Source: Chlamydoabsidia padenii
Lineage: Eukaryota; Mucoromycota; Mucoromycetes; Mucorales; Cunninghamellaceae
DNA: 64,000 nucleotides
Assembly: GCA_025330725.1 (NCBI GenBank)
Contig: JAIWND010000004.1
Span: 1,338,009-1,402,008 of the forward strand
Reading direction: 5' to 3'
In this document: piece after piece, positions 25,429 to 37,746 of the stretch
Position numbering within the stretch: position 1 is the first letter of the stretch
Layout of the letters: each line of letters begins with the position of its first letter
Program-made: the position numbers and the translations under genes
The notes under the pieces: generated by a model
Databases searched by the model: none
What the model saw: only the letters and a program-made list of their open reading frames with translations
Told to the model about the DNA's origin: nothing

Positions 25429-25559
25429 GTAAGCAATGAATGGATTGGGGGGGAAAGGAAAGAGAGGTTGGTCTGTGCTCTCTTTCCAGGTGATGTCTTT
25501 TATATAGTGTTGTAATGGTGTATATTTAACAGCTTGTACTCTTCTTTTGATCTATATAG
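25429..25559 (+). other. Probable 5'UTR intron of URA2
   Basis: AAT|GTAAGC donor at 25429 and CTATATAG acceptor at 25559, 131 nt, in the leader before ATG 25652. The donor overlaps an ATGTAA start-stop element (25427-25432) that exists only in unspliced RNA. Confidence 0.4.
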
Positions 25560-25651
25560 ACAAAAAAAGAAAGTAATCTTACAAGCATCCTGACTCTGTA
25601 TTATACAAACACAAGCATCGTCCTCTCTCTTATATAATCCATTGACTTATC

Positions 25652-28376
25652 ATGACTTCCAATCAAACTGCTATGGGTGCACGTCTTCCTGTACCTGCTG
25701 CTAATGCTACTCCTTTGACATTCTCTCCACGATCTCCTTCTGCTCCTCATCGACCTGTCACTGCGGTGGAAGATCCCAAGGATGTCACAATGGCTACTTT
25801 GTTGTTACAAGATGGAACTAGCTTCCAAGGTGTCTCCTTTGGCTCGGAATCTGCTAGCATTTCTGGTGAATGTGTCTTCCAAACTGGTAAGTTTATTTTT
25901 GGGGGTTGTGTGTATGTATACAATGAAAAAGACTAATGGGGACTTTATTGTGAATGATAGGCATGGTGGGTTATCCTGAATCATTGACTGATCCTTCTTA
26001 TCGTGGACAAATCTTGGTGTTGACATTCCCTTTGATTGGCAATTATGGTGTACCTGATCGTAATGTAATGGATGAATTGCTCAAGGATATTCCCAAATAC
26101 TTTGAATCCAATGAAATTCATATTGCGGGTTTGATTGTGGGTAACTATGCGCAAGACTACTCTCATTATCTTGCCTCTTCCTCTTTGGGTGCTTGGTTGA
26201 AGGAATACAATGTGCCTGCTCTCTATGGGATTGATACTCGTGCTTTGACAAAGAAGATTCGTATGAATGGTGTGCTACTTGGTAAGATCTTATTCCCCAA
26301 ATTGACAGCGGTGTCTTCTTCTTCTGTGATCGACTCTGCTGCTTCTGCTTTGGGTTTGTCCTCTACCTCTGGTACTACTACTGAAGATCGTTGGATGAAG
26401 GATTATCAAGATGTGGCCTGGGTGGATCCCAATGAACGCAACTTGGTCGCTGAAGTCTCTGTCAAGGAACCCAAGCTTTATAAACCCGATCCTGCTACTG
26501 CCATCAAAAGCAAGTCTGGTGATCGTACTTTGCGTATTTTGGCTGTGGATGTTGGTATGAAGTATAATCAAATTCGTTGCTTTGTCCAACGTGGTGTGGA
26601 ACTCAAGGTGGTGCCCTGGGATTATGACTTCACTGCTGAACCTCAAGATTCCTTTGATGGTCTCTTCTTGTCTAATGGTCCTGGTGATCCTACGATGGTG
26701 GCGACCACCTTCAACCGTCTTCGATCTTTCTTGCAAGAAGGAAAGAAGCCTATCTTTGGTATTTGTCTGGGACATCAATTGTTGGCTTTGGCTGCTGGCG
26801 CTAAAACTCTCAAGATGAAGTATGGTAACCGTGGTCAAAACATTCCTTGTACCAACCTTTTGTCTGGCCGCTGCTACATCACCTCTCAAAACCATGGTTA
26901 TGCTGTGGATGCCGACTCTCTTCCTTCTGACTTCCAAGAACTGTTTATCAACGCCAACGATGGATCCAACGAAGGTATCATTCACAAGTCACTTCCCATC
27001 TTCTCGGTGCAATTCCATCCTGAATCTACTCCTGGTCCTCGTGATACGGAATTCCTCTTTGATGTGTTTATCAAGACTGTCAAAACTTGTGTGGACGAAA
27101 ATAAGCTGGTGCCTGTGAAAATGCCTGGTGGAACTATTAAAGAAAACGTTACTGCCAATCCTCGTGTCCATGTAAAGAAGGTGCTCGTGCTCGGCTCTGG
27201 TGGTTTGTCTATTGGTCAAGCTGGTGAATTTGATTACTCGGGCTCTCAAGCGATCAAGGCATTGAAGGAAGAAGGAATTTATACTATTTTGATCAACCCC
27301 AACATTGCCACGATTCAAACTTCCAAGGGTCTGGCTGATAAGGTCTACTTCCTTCCTGTCACTCCTGATTATGTGCGCAAGGTGATCAAGTTTGAAAAAC
27401 CCGATGGTATTTATGTAACTTTTGGTGGTCAAACGGCTCTTAACGTGGGTATCAAGTTGAAGGATGAATTCGAATCGTTGGGTGTCAAGGTACTCGGTAC
27501 TCAAGTGGACACTATCATCACCACTGAAGATCGTGATCTCTTTGCTCAAGCTTTGTATGAAATCAATGAAAAGTGTGCTCCTTCTGCCTCTGCTGTGAAC
27601 CACGAAGAAGCTCTTGCTGCTGCCAAACAAATCGGTTATCCTGTGATTTGTCGTGCTGCTTTCGCCTTGGGTGGTCTGGGATCGGGTTTTGCTGATAACG
27701 AAACTGAATTGGTCGCTCTTTGCAACAAGGCCTTTGCTACCTCTCCTCAGGTCTTGATCGAAAAATCCATGAAGGGCTGGAAGGAAATCGAATACGAAGT
27801 GGTGCGTGATTGCCGTGACAATTGTATTACTGTATGCAACATGGAAAACTTTGATCCTCTTGGTATTCACACCGGTGACTCTATTGTGGTGGCTCCTTCT
27901 CAAACTTTGTCGGATGAAGATTACAACATGCTCCGTACTACTGCTGTCAATGTCATCCGTCACTTGGGTGTGGTTGGTGAATGCAATATCCAGTATGCTT
28001 TGAACCCCTTCTCCAAAGAATACTGTATTATTGAAGTCAATGCTCGTCTCTCTCGATCTTCTGCTCTGGCTTCCAAGGCTACAGGTTATCCTTTGGCGTT
28101 TGTCGCTGCTAAGCTTGGTCTCGGTATTCCTTTGAATGAAATCAAGAACAGTGTTACCAAGGTCACTTGTGCTTGCTTTGAACCTTCCTTGGATTACTGT
28201 GTGGTCAAGATTCCTCGATGGGATTTGAAGAAGTTTAACCGTGTCTCTACTGCTTTGGACTCCTCTATGAAATCAGTTGGTGAAGTCATGGCTATTGGTC
28301 GTACCTTTGAAGAAACCATTCAAAAGGCTATTCGTGCTATTGATTATCACTTTACTGGTTTTAGTGAAGTAAGTTT

Positions 28377-28417
<41 letters not shown>

Positions 28418-31400
28418 GTAATGTGATACAAAAATACTAACTCTTAACTCTTGTTTAGAACGATGTTGTGGGAACCACTAACCTCGATGCGGAATTGAAG
28501 AACCCATCTGACACTCGGTTATTTGCCATCGCCAATGCTTTACATAATGGTTACACTGTGGATCGTGTATGGGAATTGACAAAGATCGACAAATGGTTCT
28601 TGAACAAACTCATGCGTATTGTCAACTTGGAAAACCGACTGGAAGGATTCAACAAGACCAACGTCCCTGGTAACTTGCTCCGATCTGCCAAACAACTTGG
28701 TTTCTCTGACCGTCAAATTGCCAACCGTATTAACAGCAATGAATTGGCTGTGCGTCGTCTTCGTCAAGAATACGGTGTTACTCCTTTTGTCAAACAAATT
28801 GATACTGGTAAGTTGATGATTAAGGAAATGTGGAATCATACAGTGCAAATAATCAAACTAATCTCTCTCTCTCTTTTTTTTCCCTTCAGTCGCCGCCGAA
28901 TTCCCTGCATTTACCAACTACTTGTACATGACCTACAATGCTGTGGAACACGACATTGACTTTAACGACAATGGTATCATGGTTCTCGGTTCTGGGGTTT
29001 ACCGTATCGGGTCCTCAGTGGAATTCGATTGGTGTGCTGTCCGTGCTATTCGTACCCTCCGTGAACGAAAGATCAAGACTGTGATGGTGAACTATAATCC
29101 TGAAACCGTGTCTACCGATTATGATGAAGCCGATCGTCTTTACTTTGAAAACATCAACTTGGAACGTGTGATGGATATCTATGAAATCGAACAATCTACT
29201 GGTGTCATGATGTCTATGGGTGGTCAAACTCCTAATATGATCGCTTTACCTCTCCATCGTCAAAACGTCAAAGTCCTCGGTACATCTCCTGAAATGATCG
29301 ACAATGCTGAAAACCGATACAAATTCTCCCGCATGTGTGATCGCATTGGTGTGGATCAACCTCTGTGGAAGGAATTGACTTCATATGAAGAAGCTGAAAA
29401 CTTTTGTGATGATGTCGGATTCCCTGTTTTGGTCCGTCCTTCTTATGTGTTGTCTGGCGCTGCTATGAATGTGGTGTCTTCAAAGGATGATTTGGCCTCT
29501 TATCTTAAAGAAGCTGCTGCCGTATCTCGTGAACACCCTGTGGTTATCTCCAAATATATCGAAGAAGCCAAGGAAATCGAAATGGATGCTGTTGCATTGG
29601 ATGGTAAGATGATCATGCATGTCGTCTCGGAACACGTGGAAAATGCTGGTGTGCACTCTGGTGATGCTACTTTGGTGCTTCCTCCTCAAGATTTGGACCC
29701 TGAAACTATCCGCAAGATCGAAGTGGCTACTGCAAAGATCGGTCGGGCTCTGAATGTCACTGGTCCCTTCAATATCCAATTCATCGCCAAGAACAATGAA
29801 ATCAAGGTCATTGAATGTAACGTGCGTGCTGCTCGTTCCTTCCCCTTTGTATCCAAGGTGTTGGGTGTTGATCTGATTGAAATGGCTACTCTTGCAATGT
29901 TGGGTCTTCCTGTCGAAGCTTATCCGAAGGTGTCTATCCCCAAGGATTATGTCGGTGTCAAGGTCCCTCAATTCTCCTTTAGCCGTTTATCTGGTGCTGA
30001 TCCTATTCTCGGTGTTGAAATGGCTTCTACTGGTGAAGTTGCTTGTTTCGGCAAGGACAAATACTCTGCTTATCTCAAGGCTTTGTTGGCTACCGGCTTC
30101 ACTCTCCCCAAGAAGAATATCTTGTTGTCCATTGGCTCTTACAAGGAAAAACAAGAAATGTTACCATCCGTCAAGAAATTGCATCAATTGGGTTACACTA
30201 TCTTTGCCACCACTGGTACTGCTGACTTTATTCAAGAACATGATATTCCTGTCAAGCATTTGGAAGCTCTCGATGGTGATGTAGACGACAAACTCAAGGC
30301 GGAATACTCTTTGCAACAACATTTATCCAACAACTTGATCGATATGTATATTAACTTGCCATCTCGCAACAGATACAGACGTCCTGCTTCTTACATGTCC
30401 AAGGGTTATCGCTCTCGTCGTTTGGCTGTTGACTACTCTATTCCTTTGTTGACCAACGTCAAGTGTGCCAAGGTGTTTGTGGAAGCTCTTGCTCGTATGA
30501 AGGAATTTGAAGTCACTGGTGTGGATTACAAGACCAGCAACACTACCGCCACTCTTCCTGGTTTGTTTAATGTCAATGCATATCTGGGTCAAGCTGATGA
30601 ATTCGCCAATGTCACCAAGGCTTCTGTCTGTGCGGGTTACACCACTATCTCCGCCATTGCCGAAGATGTTAATGATGCTGCTGGTATCGATGCTGTCACA
30701 GCTAGTGCTCACAAGGCTGCTCACACTGACTACTTGCTCAACGTTACTGCTACCTCCGACAATGCTGGCTCTGTAGGCTCTCTTGCTTCTGACACCGCCT
30801 CTGTTTATATCAACACTGACAAGATCGGAAGTGGCAATGTATCCGTATTTGACAAGGTCTTCTCTTCCTGGCCAAGCTCTCAACTGGTGGTGACTGATGC
30901 CAAGGGTACTGATCTTGCTTCTATTTTGTTGTTGGCCTCTTTGTATAACCGAATTATTCATGTCACCAACGTGATGAGCAAGGATGATCTGGCTTTGATC
31001 GCACTCAGCAAAAAGAAGGGTTTGGAAATCAGCTGTGATGTCTGTGTCTATGCTCTATTCTTGACCTCTGAAGAATTCGACAACACCAAGCTCCTACCTA
31101 CCAAGAAGGATCAAGAAGCTTTATGGAACAACCTCAAGGATGTCGACTGCTTCTCTATTGGTTCTACTCCTCGTCTTTTGGCACAATCTCTTGGTAAACC
31201 CACCTCAGCCGCTTCTGGTATTGATGATGCTCTTCCTCTTTTATTGGATGCTGTCGCTCAAGGAAAATTGCGTCTCAAGGACATCTCTGATCGTTTGTAT
31301 GAAAACCCCCGTCGTATCTTTGGTTTGGTGCCTCAAGCTGACACTTATGTTGAAGTTGAAGTGGATCGCAAGCATGTGTGGAAATCATCAGATGCTCACT

Positions 31401-32674
31401 GGTCACCATTCGAAGGTCGCACGCTCAGTGGATCTGTCCATCGTGTGGTGATGACTGAAAAGACGGTGTTTATGGATGGTTTGTGCAAGTCTCAAGGTAA
31501 CCTCGGTCGTGATTTGTCTGTCCAAGCTCAACAAGTGATTCCAAATGCTGTGTCCGACGCTTCTCAACAACAATCAAGCCAGTCTGATGCTGTTATCAAG
31601 CCAGTCCGTGAAAAAGTGGTTGATTCTCCTAGAACACCTTCTACTGACCCTGTCCGCTTGGCTGGTGCTGCTGATCAGCAATTGGTATCCTTTGCTGCTC
31701 CTCACTATGAAATCTCGGCGTCTCTGGCTCGGGTATTCAACCGCTCTCCTTTCTTCCGTAACCATATTCTCAAATCCAAGCAATTCGACCGTAATGATTT
31801 GCATGTCCTGTTTGGTGTGGCTCACGAAATGCGCAACTTGGTGGAGTTGTATGGCTCTATCAACTTGCTGGAAGGTCGGGTGCTTAGCACGGTATTCTTT
31901 GAACCCTCCACTCGTACCTCTGCTTCCTTTGAAGCTGCCATGTACCGCTTGGGTGGTAAGGTCGTGGCGGTGAATGCATCTACCTCGTCTGTACAAAAGG
32001 GTGAATCTTTGGCTGATACTGTACGAACTCTGGGCTGCTATGGTGATTGTATTGTCCTTCGTCATCCTCAACCTGGAAGTGCTCAGGTGGCGGCCAAGTA
32101 TTCCAAGGTACCTATTATCAATGCTGGCGACGGTATCGGGGAACATCCTACTCAAGCCTTCTTGGACGTGTTTACGATTCGTGAAGAACTCGGTACGGTG
32201 AATGGATTAACAGTGACTTTGGTGGGTGATCTCAAGAACGGACGTACGGTGCACAGTTTGGTCAAGATCCTTGCTTACTACCAAGTGACCTTGAACTATG
32301 TGGCTCCTCCTTCATTAGCCATGCCCAAGGAAGTGATGGACGAAGTGGCAGCGGCTGGTGTGACTCAAAATGTGTACAGCTCTTTGGACCAAGTGATCGA
32401 TACTACCGATGTGCTCTACATGACTCGCGTGCAAAAGGAACGATTCGATACCGAAGATGCTTACAATGCTGTCAAGGACTCGTTTATCTTGAACAACGAC
32501 ATGCTCAGCAAGGCTAAGTCTCAAATGATCGTCATGCATCCCTTACCTCGTGTGAATGAAATCGAACCCGAAGTCGACTTTGACCAACGTGCTGCTTACT
32601 TCCGTCAAATGCGCTACGGTCTTTATGTACGCATGGCTTTGTTGGCTCTTGTCATGGGTAATCTCCGGGGCTAA
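25652..32674 (+). CDS. URA2: Multifunctional pyrimidine enzyme: glutaminase-carbamoyl phosphate synthetase-(inactive DHOase)-aspartate transcarbamoylase
   Basis: Makes carbamoyl phosphate from Gln, bicarbonate and ATP, then N-carbamoyl-aspartate: the first two steps of UMP synthesis. Four exons (25652-25886, 25961-28368, 28459-28807, 28890-32674) give 2258 residues, close to yeast Ura2. Order: glutaminase with FGICLGHQ (Cys about 347) and HPE (about 431-433); two CPSase ATP-grasp halves from about residue 484 ([20 protein letters not shown]); a dihydroorotase-like domain from about 1490; ATCase from about 1930 with [13 protein letters not shown] and [10 protein letters not shown]. In the DHOase-like domain the metal HxH is replaced ([12 protein letters not shown]), so it should be inactive, as in fungal Ura2. 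Intron 2 contains a 35-bp poly-T. Family members are UTP-feedback inhibited. Confidence 0.98.
28382..28416. repeat. 35-bp poly-T in URA2 intron 2
   Basis: Uninterrupted T run between donor 28369 and acceptor 28458; reading through it gives a false poly-Phe open frame. Confidence 0.9.
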
Positions 32675-33869
32675 ATAGTGGATTAATTATTAAACTATAC
32701 ATATCATCTTTTTTTAAATTATACATATCTTACTTTTTTTTCGGCATTACTTTTATATACACTCTTTATTTATACATAGCTTTACAATACAATCAATAAA
32801 AAAACAAAGGTAGATAGAGAATGGAAGTAAAATAATCTTGGCAGTGAATTTTATTTTACCATCTCTCTATCTACTTCTTTACTCCATTGACTTAACTGAC
32901 TCTATTGACTTTATCACTCTACGGCCTTGTATGACTTCAATGACGTGAATTTAGCCCCTTTTATTTTAAATCCCGCCATTCATGCAAAATAATTCCGACG
33001 ATAATCCCCGCTTGCGGGAGAGGCATGTGATATAAGAGATGACAGAGGGCGCGGTATATAGATAGTTTGTAAATGGAAAGTCGGCAAACTATCATCTCTC
33101 CAAGACAAATCATTTTAAACTTCTTTACTGTCATACATACACATGTTGAGACTTTTTTTTTTTTTGCTTCACATTTCCTCCCCCCCCATCTAATTTCATT
33201 CAACTGTATTGATAAGATTTTTTTGAATTAACTGTATATCCCAGTGGGGTGTGGGGAAAGTGTATTTTCAATAGTGTGGTAGTTGAATAGAAGATCATAA
33301 ACCTAGTTTTCATTAAAGATCACATTATAAGCGAGTTTTCATCCTTAATGACCCGATAAGAAGGATTCCATTGGGAAAGTTTGAGAAACCCGCATTTTTT
33401 TTTCTGTTTTCCGCCCGGATTTCAAGCCCCGCATTATACCCCATCAGAGTCATCATATTACGGTAACCAAAAAAAAAAAAAAGATTCTTGGGAACATTAT
33501 CCAAAAAGAGAACAAGACCCTTCTGTCCCTAATTTTTTCGAGTGGGGAACTTTAATCACATTACACTGAAATGGTTAACCACCATTTTATCAAACTTGTT
33601 TATTTAATACTATGTGAACACACATTATAGTAGTAACCAATAGGTTTCTTTTGTTTCTTCTTTTTTACTGAATGGAAGGTTGTTTCTGTCCATGTTTTCC
33701 GCGGGAGGGGGGCACTCAAAACCTTTAGCCATTACTTGCCCCGAGCGGAAAAATTTTCAAATTTCGATTTCCCCTCATTTTATAAATCCGCCCCCTTTTT
33801 TTTCTTTTCTTTCTTTCTTTTTCTTCTTTCTCACTTGCTTTTATTCCCTTATTCCTTCATATACTTAAC
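32675..33869. other. Intergenic region between URA2 and the WRKY-like gene
   Basis: 1.2 kb with no supported gene. Holds the URA2 3' end (AATAAA near 32795), motif variants AAATCCCGC (32968-32976) and TTCAAGCCCCGC (33421-33432), and a CT-rich leader with TTTTCAAATTTCG (33754 on) before the next start. Confidence 0.6.
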
Positions 33870-34679
33870 ATGTTACCAACAAAACCACAATACAACCCTA
33901 CTCTTGCTTTATCGAATAGCTTCAACCTGGAAGCTGTGATGCGACAATATGCATCTCAACCAGATCTACTCGAACTCATCTTATCCAGTAAAGTAGAAGA
34001 AGATCGTCGACGTACAGAAGAAGCCAAACTGCGACAAAAAGAAATTGAATATATGCTCCAACAACAACAACAACAAAGAGAAGAACAATACCCTTGCGCC
34101 TCACCTACTTTATCACCTTCCTCACCCTGTCTTTCCACCACATCCACCTTGTCCACCTCTTCTTCTCCATTGATGACTCTCCATCCCGATTTATCATCAT
34201 CCTACCGACAACCTATGGAACGAAGATCGTCTATTATTTTACCACCTTTGATCACTTCTCTCACCTCCTCGGATTTATTCAAACCAATTTTTGATCCTCT
34301 TCCCACATTAAAACGGTAAAGAGCAATCATCATGTATGTATGACCTTCTTTATCTCATCTTTTTCTTTTTTTGGATAGACCATCTGATACAACAACAACA
34401 ACAACAACGGAGAAACGAAGACGTAGGGAAATGCATCCGATCACAGCCATTGTGGAAACCAAGGAATTCCCATACAACGACAATTACTTGTGGCGAAATA
34501 ATGGGAATACGACACACAAAAAGACCGGGGACAAGAGCATCTATTACAAATGTGCCAATCCGGGTTGTCCTGTAAACAAAACCTGTACCTTCCAACAAGA
34601 CCATGGTGAATATCTAATCAAGTATCGTGGTGTCCATTTACCTGATTGTAGCACCATCAAACGGATTAATCAAGGCTAG
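33870..34679 (+). CDS. WRKY/GCM1-type zinc-finger protein
   Basis: Two exons, 33870-34315 and 34379-34679; 248 residues. The N-terminal region has a charged, Gln-rich helical segment (SSKVEEDRRRTEEAKLRQKE) likely to form a coiled coil, then Ser/Pro/Thr-rich sequence. The C-terminal about 70 residues follow the WRKY layout: DNYLWRNNGN (in place of D-x-Y-x-WRKYGQK), then YYKCANPGCPVNK (C-x4-C, nearly the plant YYRC..PGCPVKK), then YRGVHLPDC in place of Y-x-G-x-HNH, giving C..C..H..C ligands. KRRRRE just before is a possible nuclear signal. Predicted sequence-specific DNA-binding factor; targets unknown. WRKY/GCM1 fingers are rare in fungi, and FLYWCH-type fingers are the main alternative. Confidence 0.75.
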
Positions 34680-35051
34680 TTTATAGTATACCCCCTCCCT
34701 CCCTCCGTCTTTGTATAGATTATTTACTCTTCCATGTATGTATAATAAATATTATGTATTTTTTTTATTGGTATGTAGCACAGTAGGACAAATATGATAT
34801 GTGGGCATGGGATTCCCACGGCGACCCAGTAAAAAAAATAGGGATCAAAGGGTTTTGTTCCCAATTTGGATAATCCCATCATGACTAAAAAACACCGCCG
34901 GGTTTTATTGGATAAAGAACCAATGATGATCTTTCTTTATTATGTGATGAGAATGTGTGGGGGGGGGGAGATGTTAATCTAAAATGCTACAAAGAATAAA
35001 ATATAAAAGATGTGTGTGTATAATATAAAATGACTATTCTATTTGTTCCAC
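34680..35051. other. Convergent 3' region between WRKY-like gene and DRS1
   Basis: 372 bp with AATAAA (about 34744) and minus-strand polyadenylation-type sequence; a G-run at 34960-34968. No gene seen. Confidence 0.6.
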
Positions 35052-36292
35052 CTACAAGCGTCGAGGCTGAGCAGCTTTCTTAGCCTTCTTGGCAGATGTC
35101 TTTTGTTTCCTAGCATCCTTTAGGTAGTCTTCGTCTTCTTCCATCGCTTGGGCCCGTCTACGCTTATGTCGGCTCATCCCGTCGTATTTACCATGTTTTT
35201 TAGTTTTCTATACAAGACAATAAATGTTAGTTCAATTTCATTCCCCCCCCCCTCTTTTTCTTCTTTTTCTTTATGACTTACCGTTTCCTTTACATTAGCC
35301 TTGGCATCATCCTTTTTATTGGATCGATATTCCTTGGGTGTATTTTCTTCCCGAGAAGTCTTCTTTTCCGTTTCAGTTTGGAACCAAGTTCGTGCCGGGC
35401 GAGCATAGATTTCTTTACCGTGAGCCAACAAGTTTTCTGATTTACGAAGTTCCATTTCAGCCTGACGGAGCGAGCGATCTTCTTTTTCTTCTTGAAGGAC
35501 TTCTTGGATTTGAGTAGACAGACTTTCCACCTTTTCTTTGTAACGTTGGATAGTTTCGGCAGGGACCACCCTATTCTTGACTTGAGCACTGTTGGCGGAT
35601 TTAATGGCCATCTTGAGCATTTTACGATCTTGTTCACCTACCAAAGTGACAGATCTATGTATATAAATAAATAAAAGGTCAATATACATCAATCACTTTT
35701 GTCTGTTTGACCCCCTCCCCTCCCCAAACTTACCGGCCATTTCTACCAGCACGAGCAGTACGACCCACACGATGGAGATATTGAGCAAATTGAGTAGGCA
35801 TATTATAGTTGATGACAGTGTCGATCCCCTTGATATCCAACCCACGAGCCGCCAAATCAGTTGCCAAGAGGTAATCAATTTCCAAATCACGGAATCGTTC
35901 GAGAGATTCCAATCGTTGTTCTTGTGTCAAGTTACCATGGAGTTCACCAGCATTCAGACCAACCAGGCCAAACAGGATCTTCATTTGATGAGCAGCAGCC
36001 TTGGACCGGAAGAAGATGATGACCTTTTTCTTGAATGTTTTTCTACAAAGGGCTAGTAAGATGGCAGATCGATCAGCTTCACGATTGGCCCGGATACGCA
36101 CGAATTCTTGAATCAACCGACTGGCAGCTTGATTGCTTTTATCGACAAATAATCGGACAGGGTTTTTGAGAGACATACGAATCAATTGGTCGACATTATC
36201 CGTCATAGTAGCAGAGAAGAGCATTGTTTGGCGAGATTTAGGACATGATTTTATGATTTCACCCAATTCATCAGCAAACCCATCTTCAAGCA

Positions 36293-36327
<35 letters not shown>

Positions 36328-37746
36328 AAAAGAAACATTTAGTAAAAACAAAAAAGCGTGATATTCATCTTTTGTTCCTTACCGATCGGCTTCATCCATC
36401 ACCAAGATTTCACATTGATCCAAACCAAAACCCATAGAGTTACGAATATGATCGATCAAACGACCAGGAGTAGCCACCACCACATCAGGTTTTAATTTCA
36501 AATCCGCTTCTTGTTTCTTTACACTGAGACCACCGACACACAGGCAAAAGGTAATATCAGTATATCCACCGAGCTTGACCGCCACACTATGCACCTGAGC
36601 CGCCAATTCACGTGTAGGACAGAGAATCAACACTCGAGTTGAGGCTTGTTGTCGAGGACGGTATAAAAGACGTTCGAGAATAGGAACCACGAATGCCGCG
36701 GTTTTACCAGACCCTGTTACTGCTCCACCACAGATATCCTTGCCCAAAAGTGCCACAGGGATCGTACGTGCTTGAATATCAGTAGGCTTGATAAATCCAA
36801 GATTGGCGAGTCCTTTGAGAATCGGTCGTGATAAGTTCATTGATGTAAACGATTGGTGTCCCTTGTTTTCGTTTTCTTCTTCTGGTGCAAAGTAAGCATC
36901 TTTACGCTAACGTTGAATAAAGAGGATCCATTAGCATTTGTTTTGTAATCATATAATTATAGTCTCTTTCTTACCTTTTGTTCTTGTTCGTCATCTACCT
37001 CTTCTTCATCATCGTCACTGTTGTTATTCATGTTGACATTGTCTTGATCTTCGTCTTCTGTGTCCGTGTCGCTAACATCATCGTCGTCGTCGTCGTCGTC
37101 ACCTTCTTCGTCTTCTTCGGCTTCAGGTTCTTCGGTTTCCTTAGCACCAGCACCAAACCCATCTGCGGCCAAATCATCATCATCGTCCTCCACCAATGTT
37201 TCTTCTTCATCATCATCACCGTCGTCGTCGTCGTTGTTTTCGTCCTTGGCAGGAGTTTCTTCAGCTAACAAGACAATAAACGATTAGACCGCCCATTGTG
37301 AGAACACCTTTTTCCTTTTGATTACCTTGTTTCTTTTGTGTCTTTTTCATTTCCTTGACTTCTTTTCTTTTCTTGGTAATGATAGCATCAATCGAAGTAC
37401 GTTCCAGATCCTAAAAGAAAAAAAAAAGGTTAGTATATTCCTGATCCCGGTTTTTATTATTATTATTATCACTTGCCTTGTTTTTCAACATATTTCTAGC
37501 TTCAGTAAAATCCCAAGGTTTAGCAGGCCCAATGTCGCCACCCCCATCAAGAGCAAAGGTGAATTGATTATCAAAGTCTTGATCCTTTTGTTGTATGCCA
37601 GACTGTTTCTTCTTCTTGTTGCCTGATTTTTTTTGTTGTGGTGCATCTTCTTCGTCCGACATTACTCGTTCGTTTTCAGGGACAATGATAGTGTCATCGT
37701 CATCGTCAATGGTCATAATAAAATCATCGTTCTTGGATTTGCCCAT
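35052..37746 (-). CDS. DRS1: DEAD-box RNA helicase Drs1/DDX27, ribosome biogenesis
   Basis: Nucleolar helicase for 60S subunit assembly. Seven exons: 37746-37477, 37410-37326, 37264-36975, 36906-36383, 36294-35734, 35654-35282, 35207-35052; 752 residues. The N-terminus is acidic (long Asp/Glu runs, coded by exons 1 and 3). Core motifs: [77 protein letters not shown] and [10 protein letters not shown]. The C-terminus is Lys/Arg-rich ([17 protein letters not shown]). Intron 1 (37476-37411) uses a GC donor (AAG|GCAAGT), required by the frame. Intron 4 ends in a long TA repeat (36296-36325). The promoter motif is 79 bp upstream of the ATG. Confidence 0.93.

Larger units (their letters stand above)
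22990..25651. other. Long intergenic region between the SFP1-like gene and URA2
   Basis: 2.66 kb without a supported gene. The left end has a GCGGCATTTGAA motif variant (23155-23166), 166 bp from the SFP1-like start, and a TATA-like CTTTATAAAA near 23121. An exact promoter motif is at 25150-25161 beside a GCGGG-rich palindrome-like stretch. A putative 5'UTR intron of URA2 spans 25429-25559. Short open frames (e.g. 23776-24018, 24385-24645) lack domains and splice logic. Confidence 0.55.

Noticed and set aside
26290..27963. Long minus-strand open frames (231 and 324 residues) opposite URA2
   Set aside because: They are antisense to conserved URA2 coding sequence and arise from its codon bias; no domains or start context.
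28369..28440. Poly-Phe extension of URA2 exon 2
   Set aside because: It is the poly-T of intron 2; splicing at 28369/28458 restores the conserved CPSase sequence.
36978..37287. Plus-strand Ser/Val/Phe-rich frames
   Set aside because: Antisense of the Asp/Glu-rich DRS1 exon 3.
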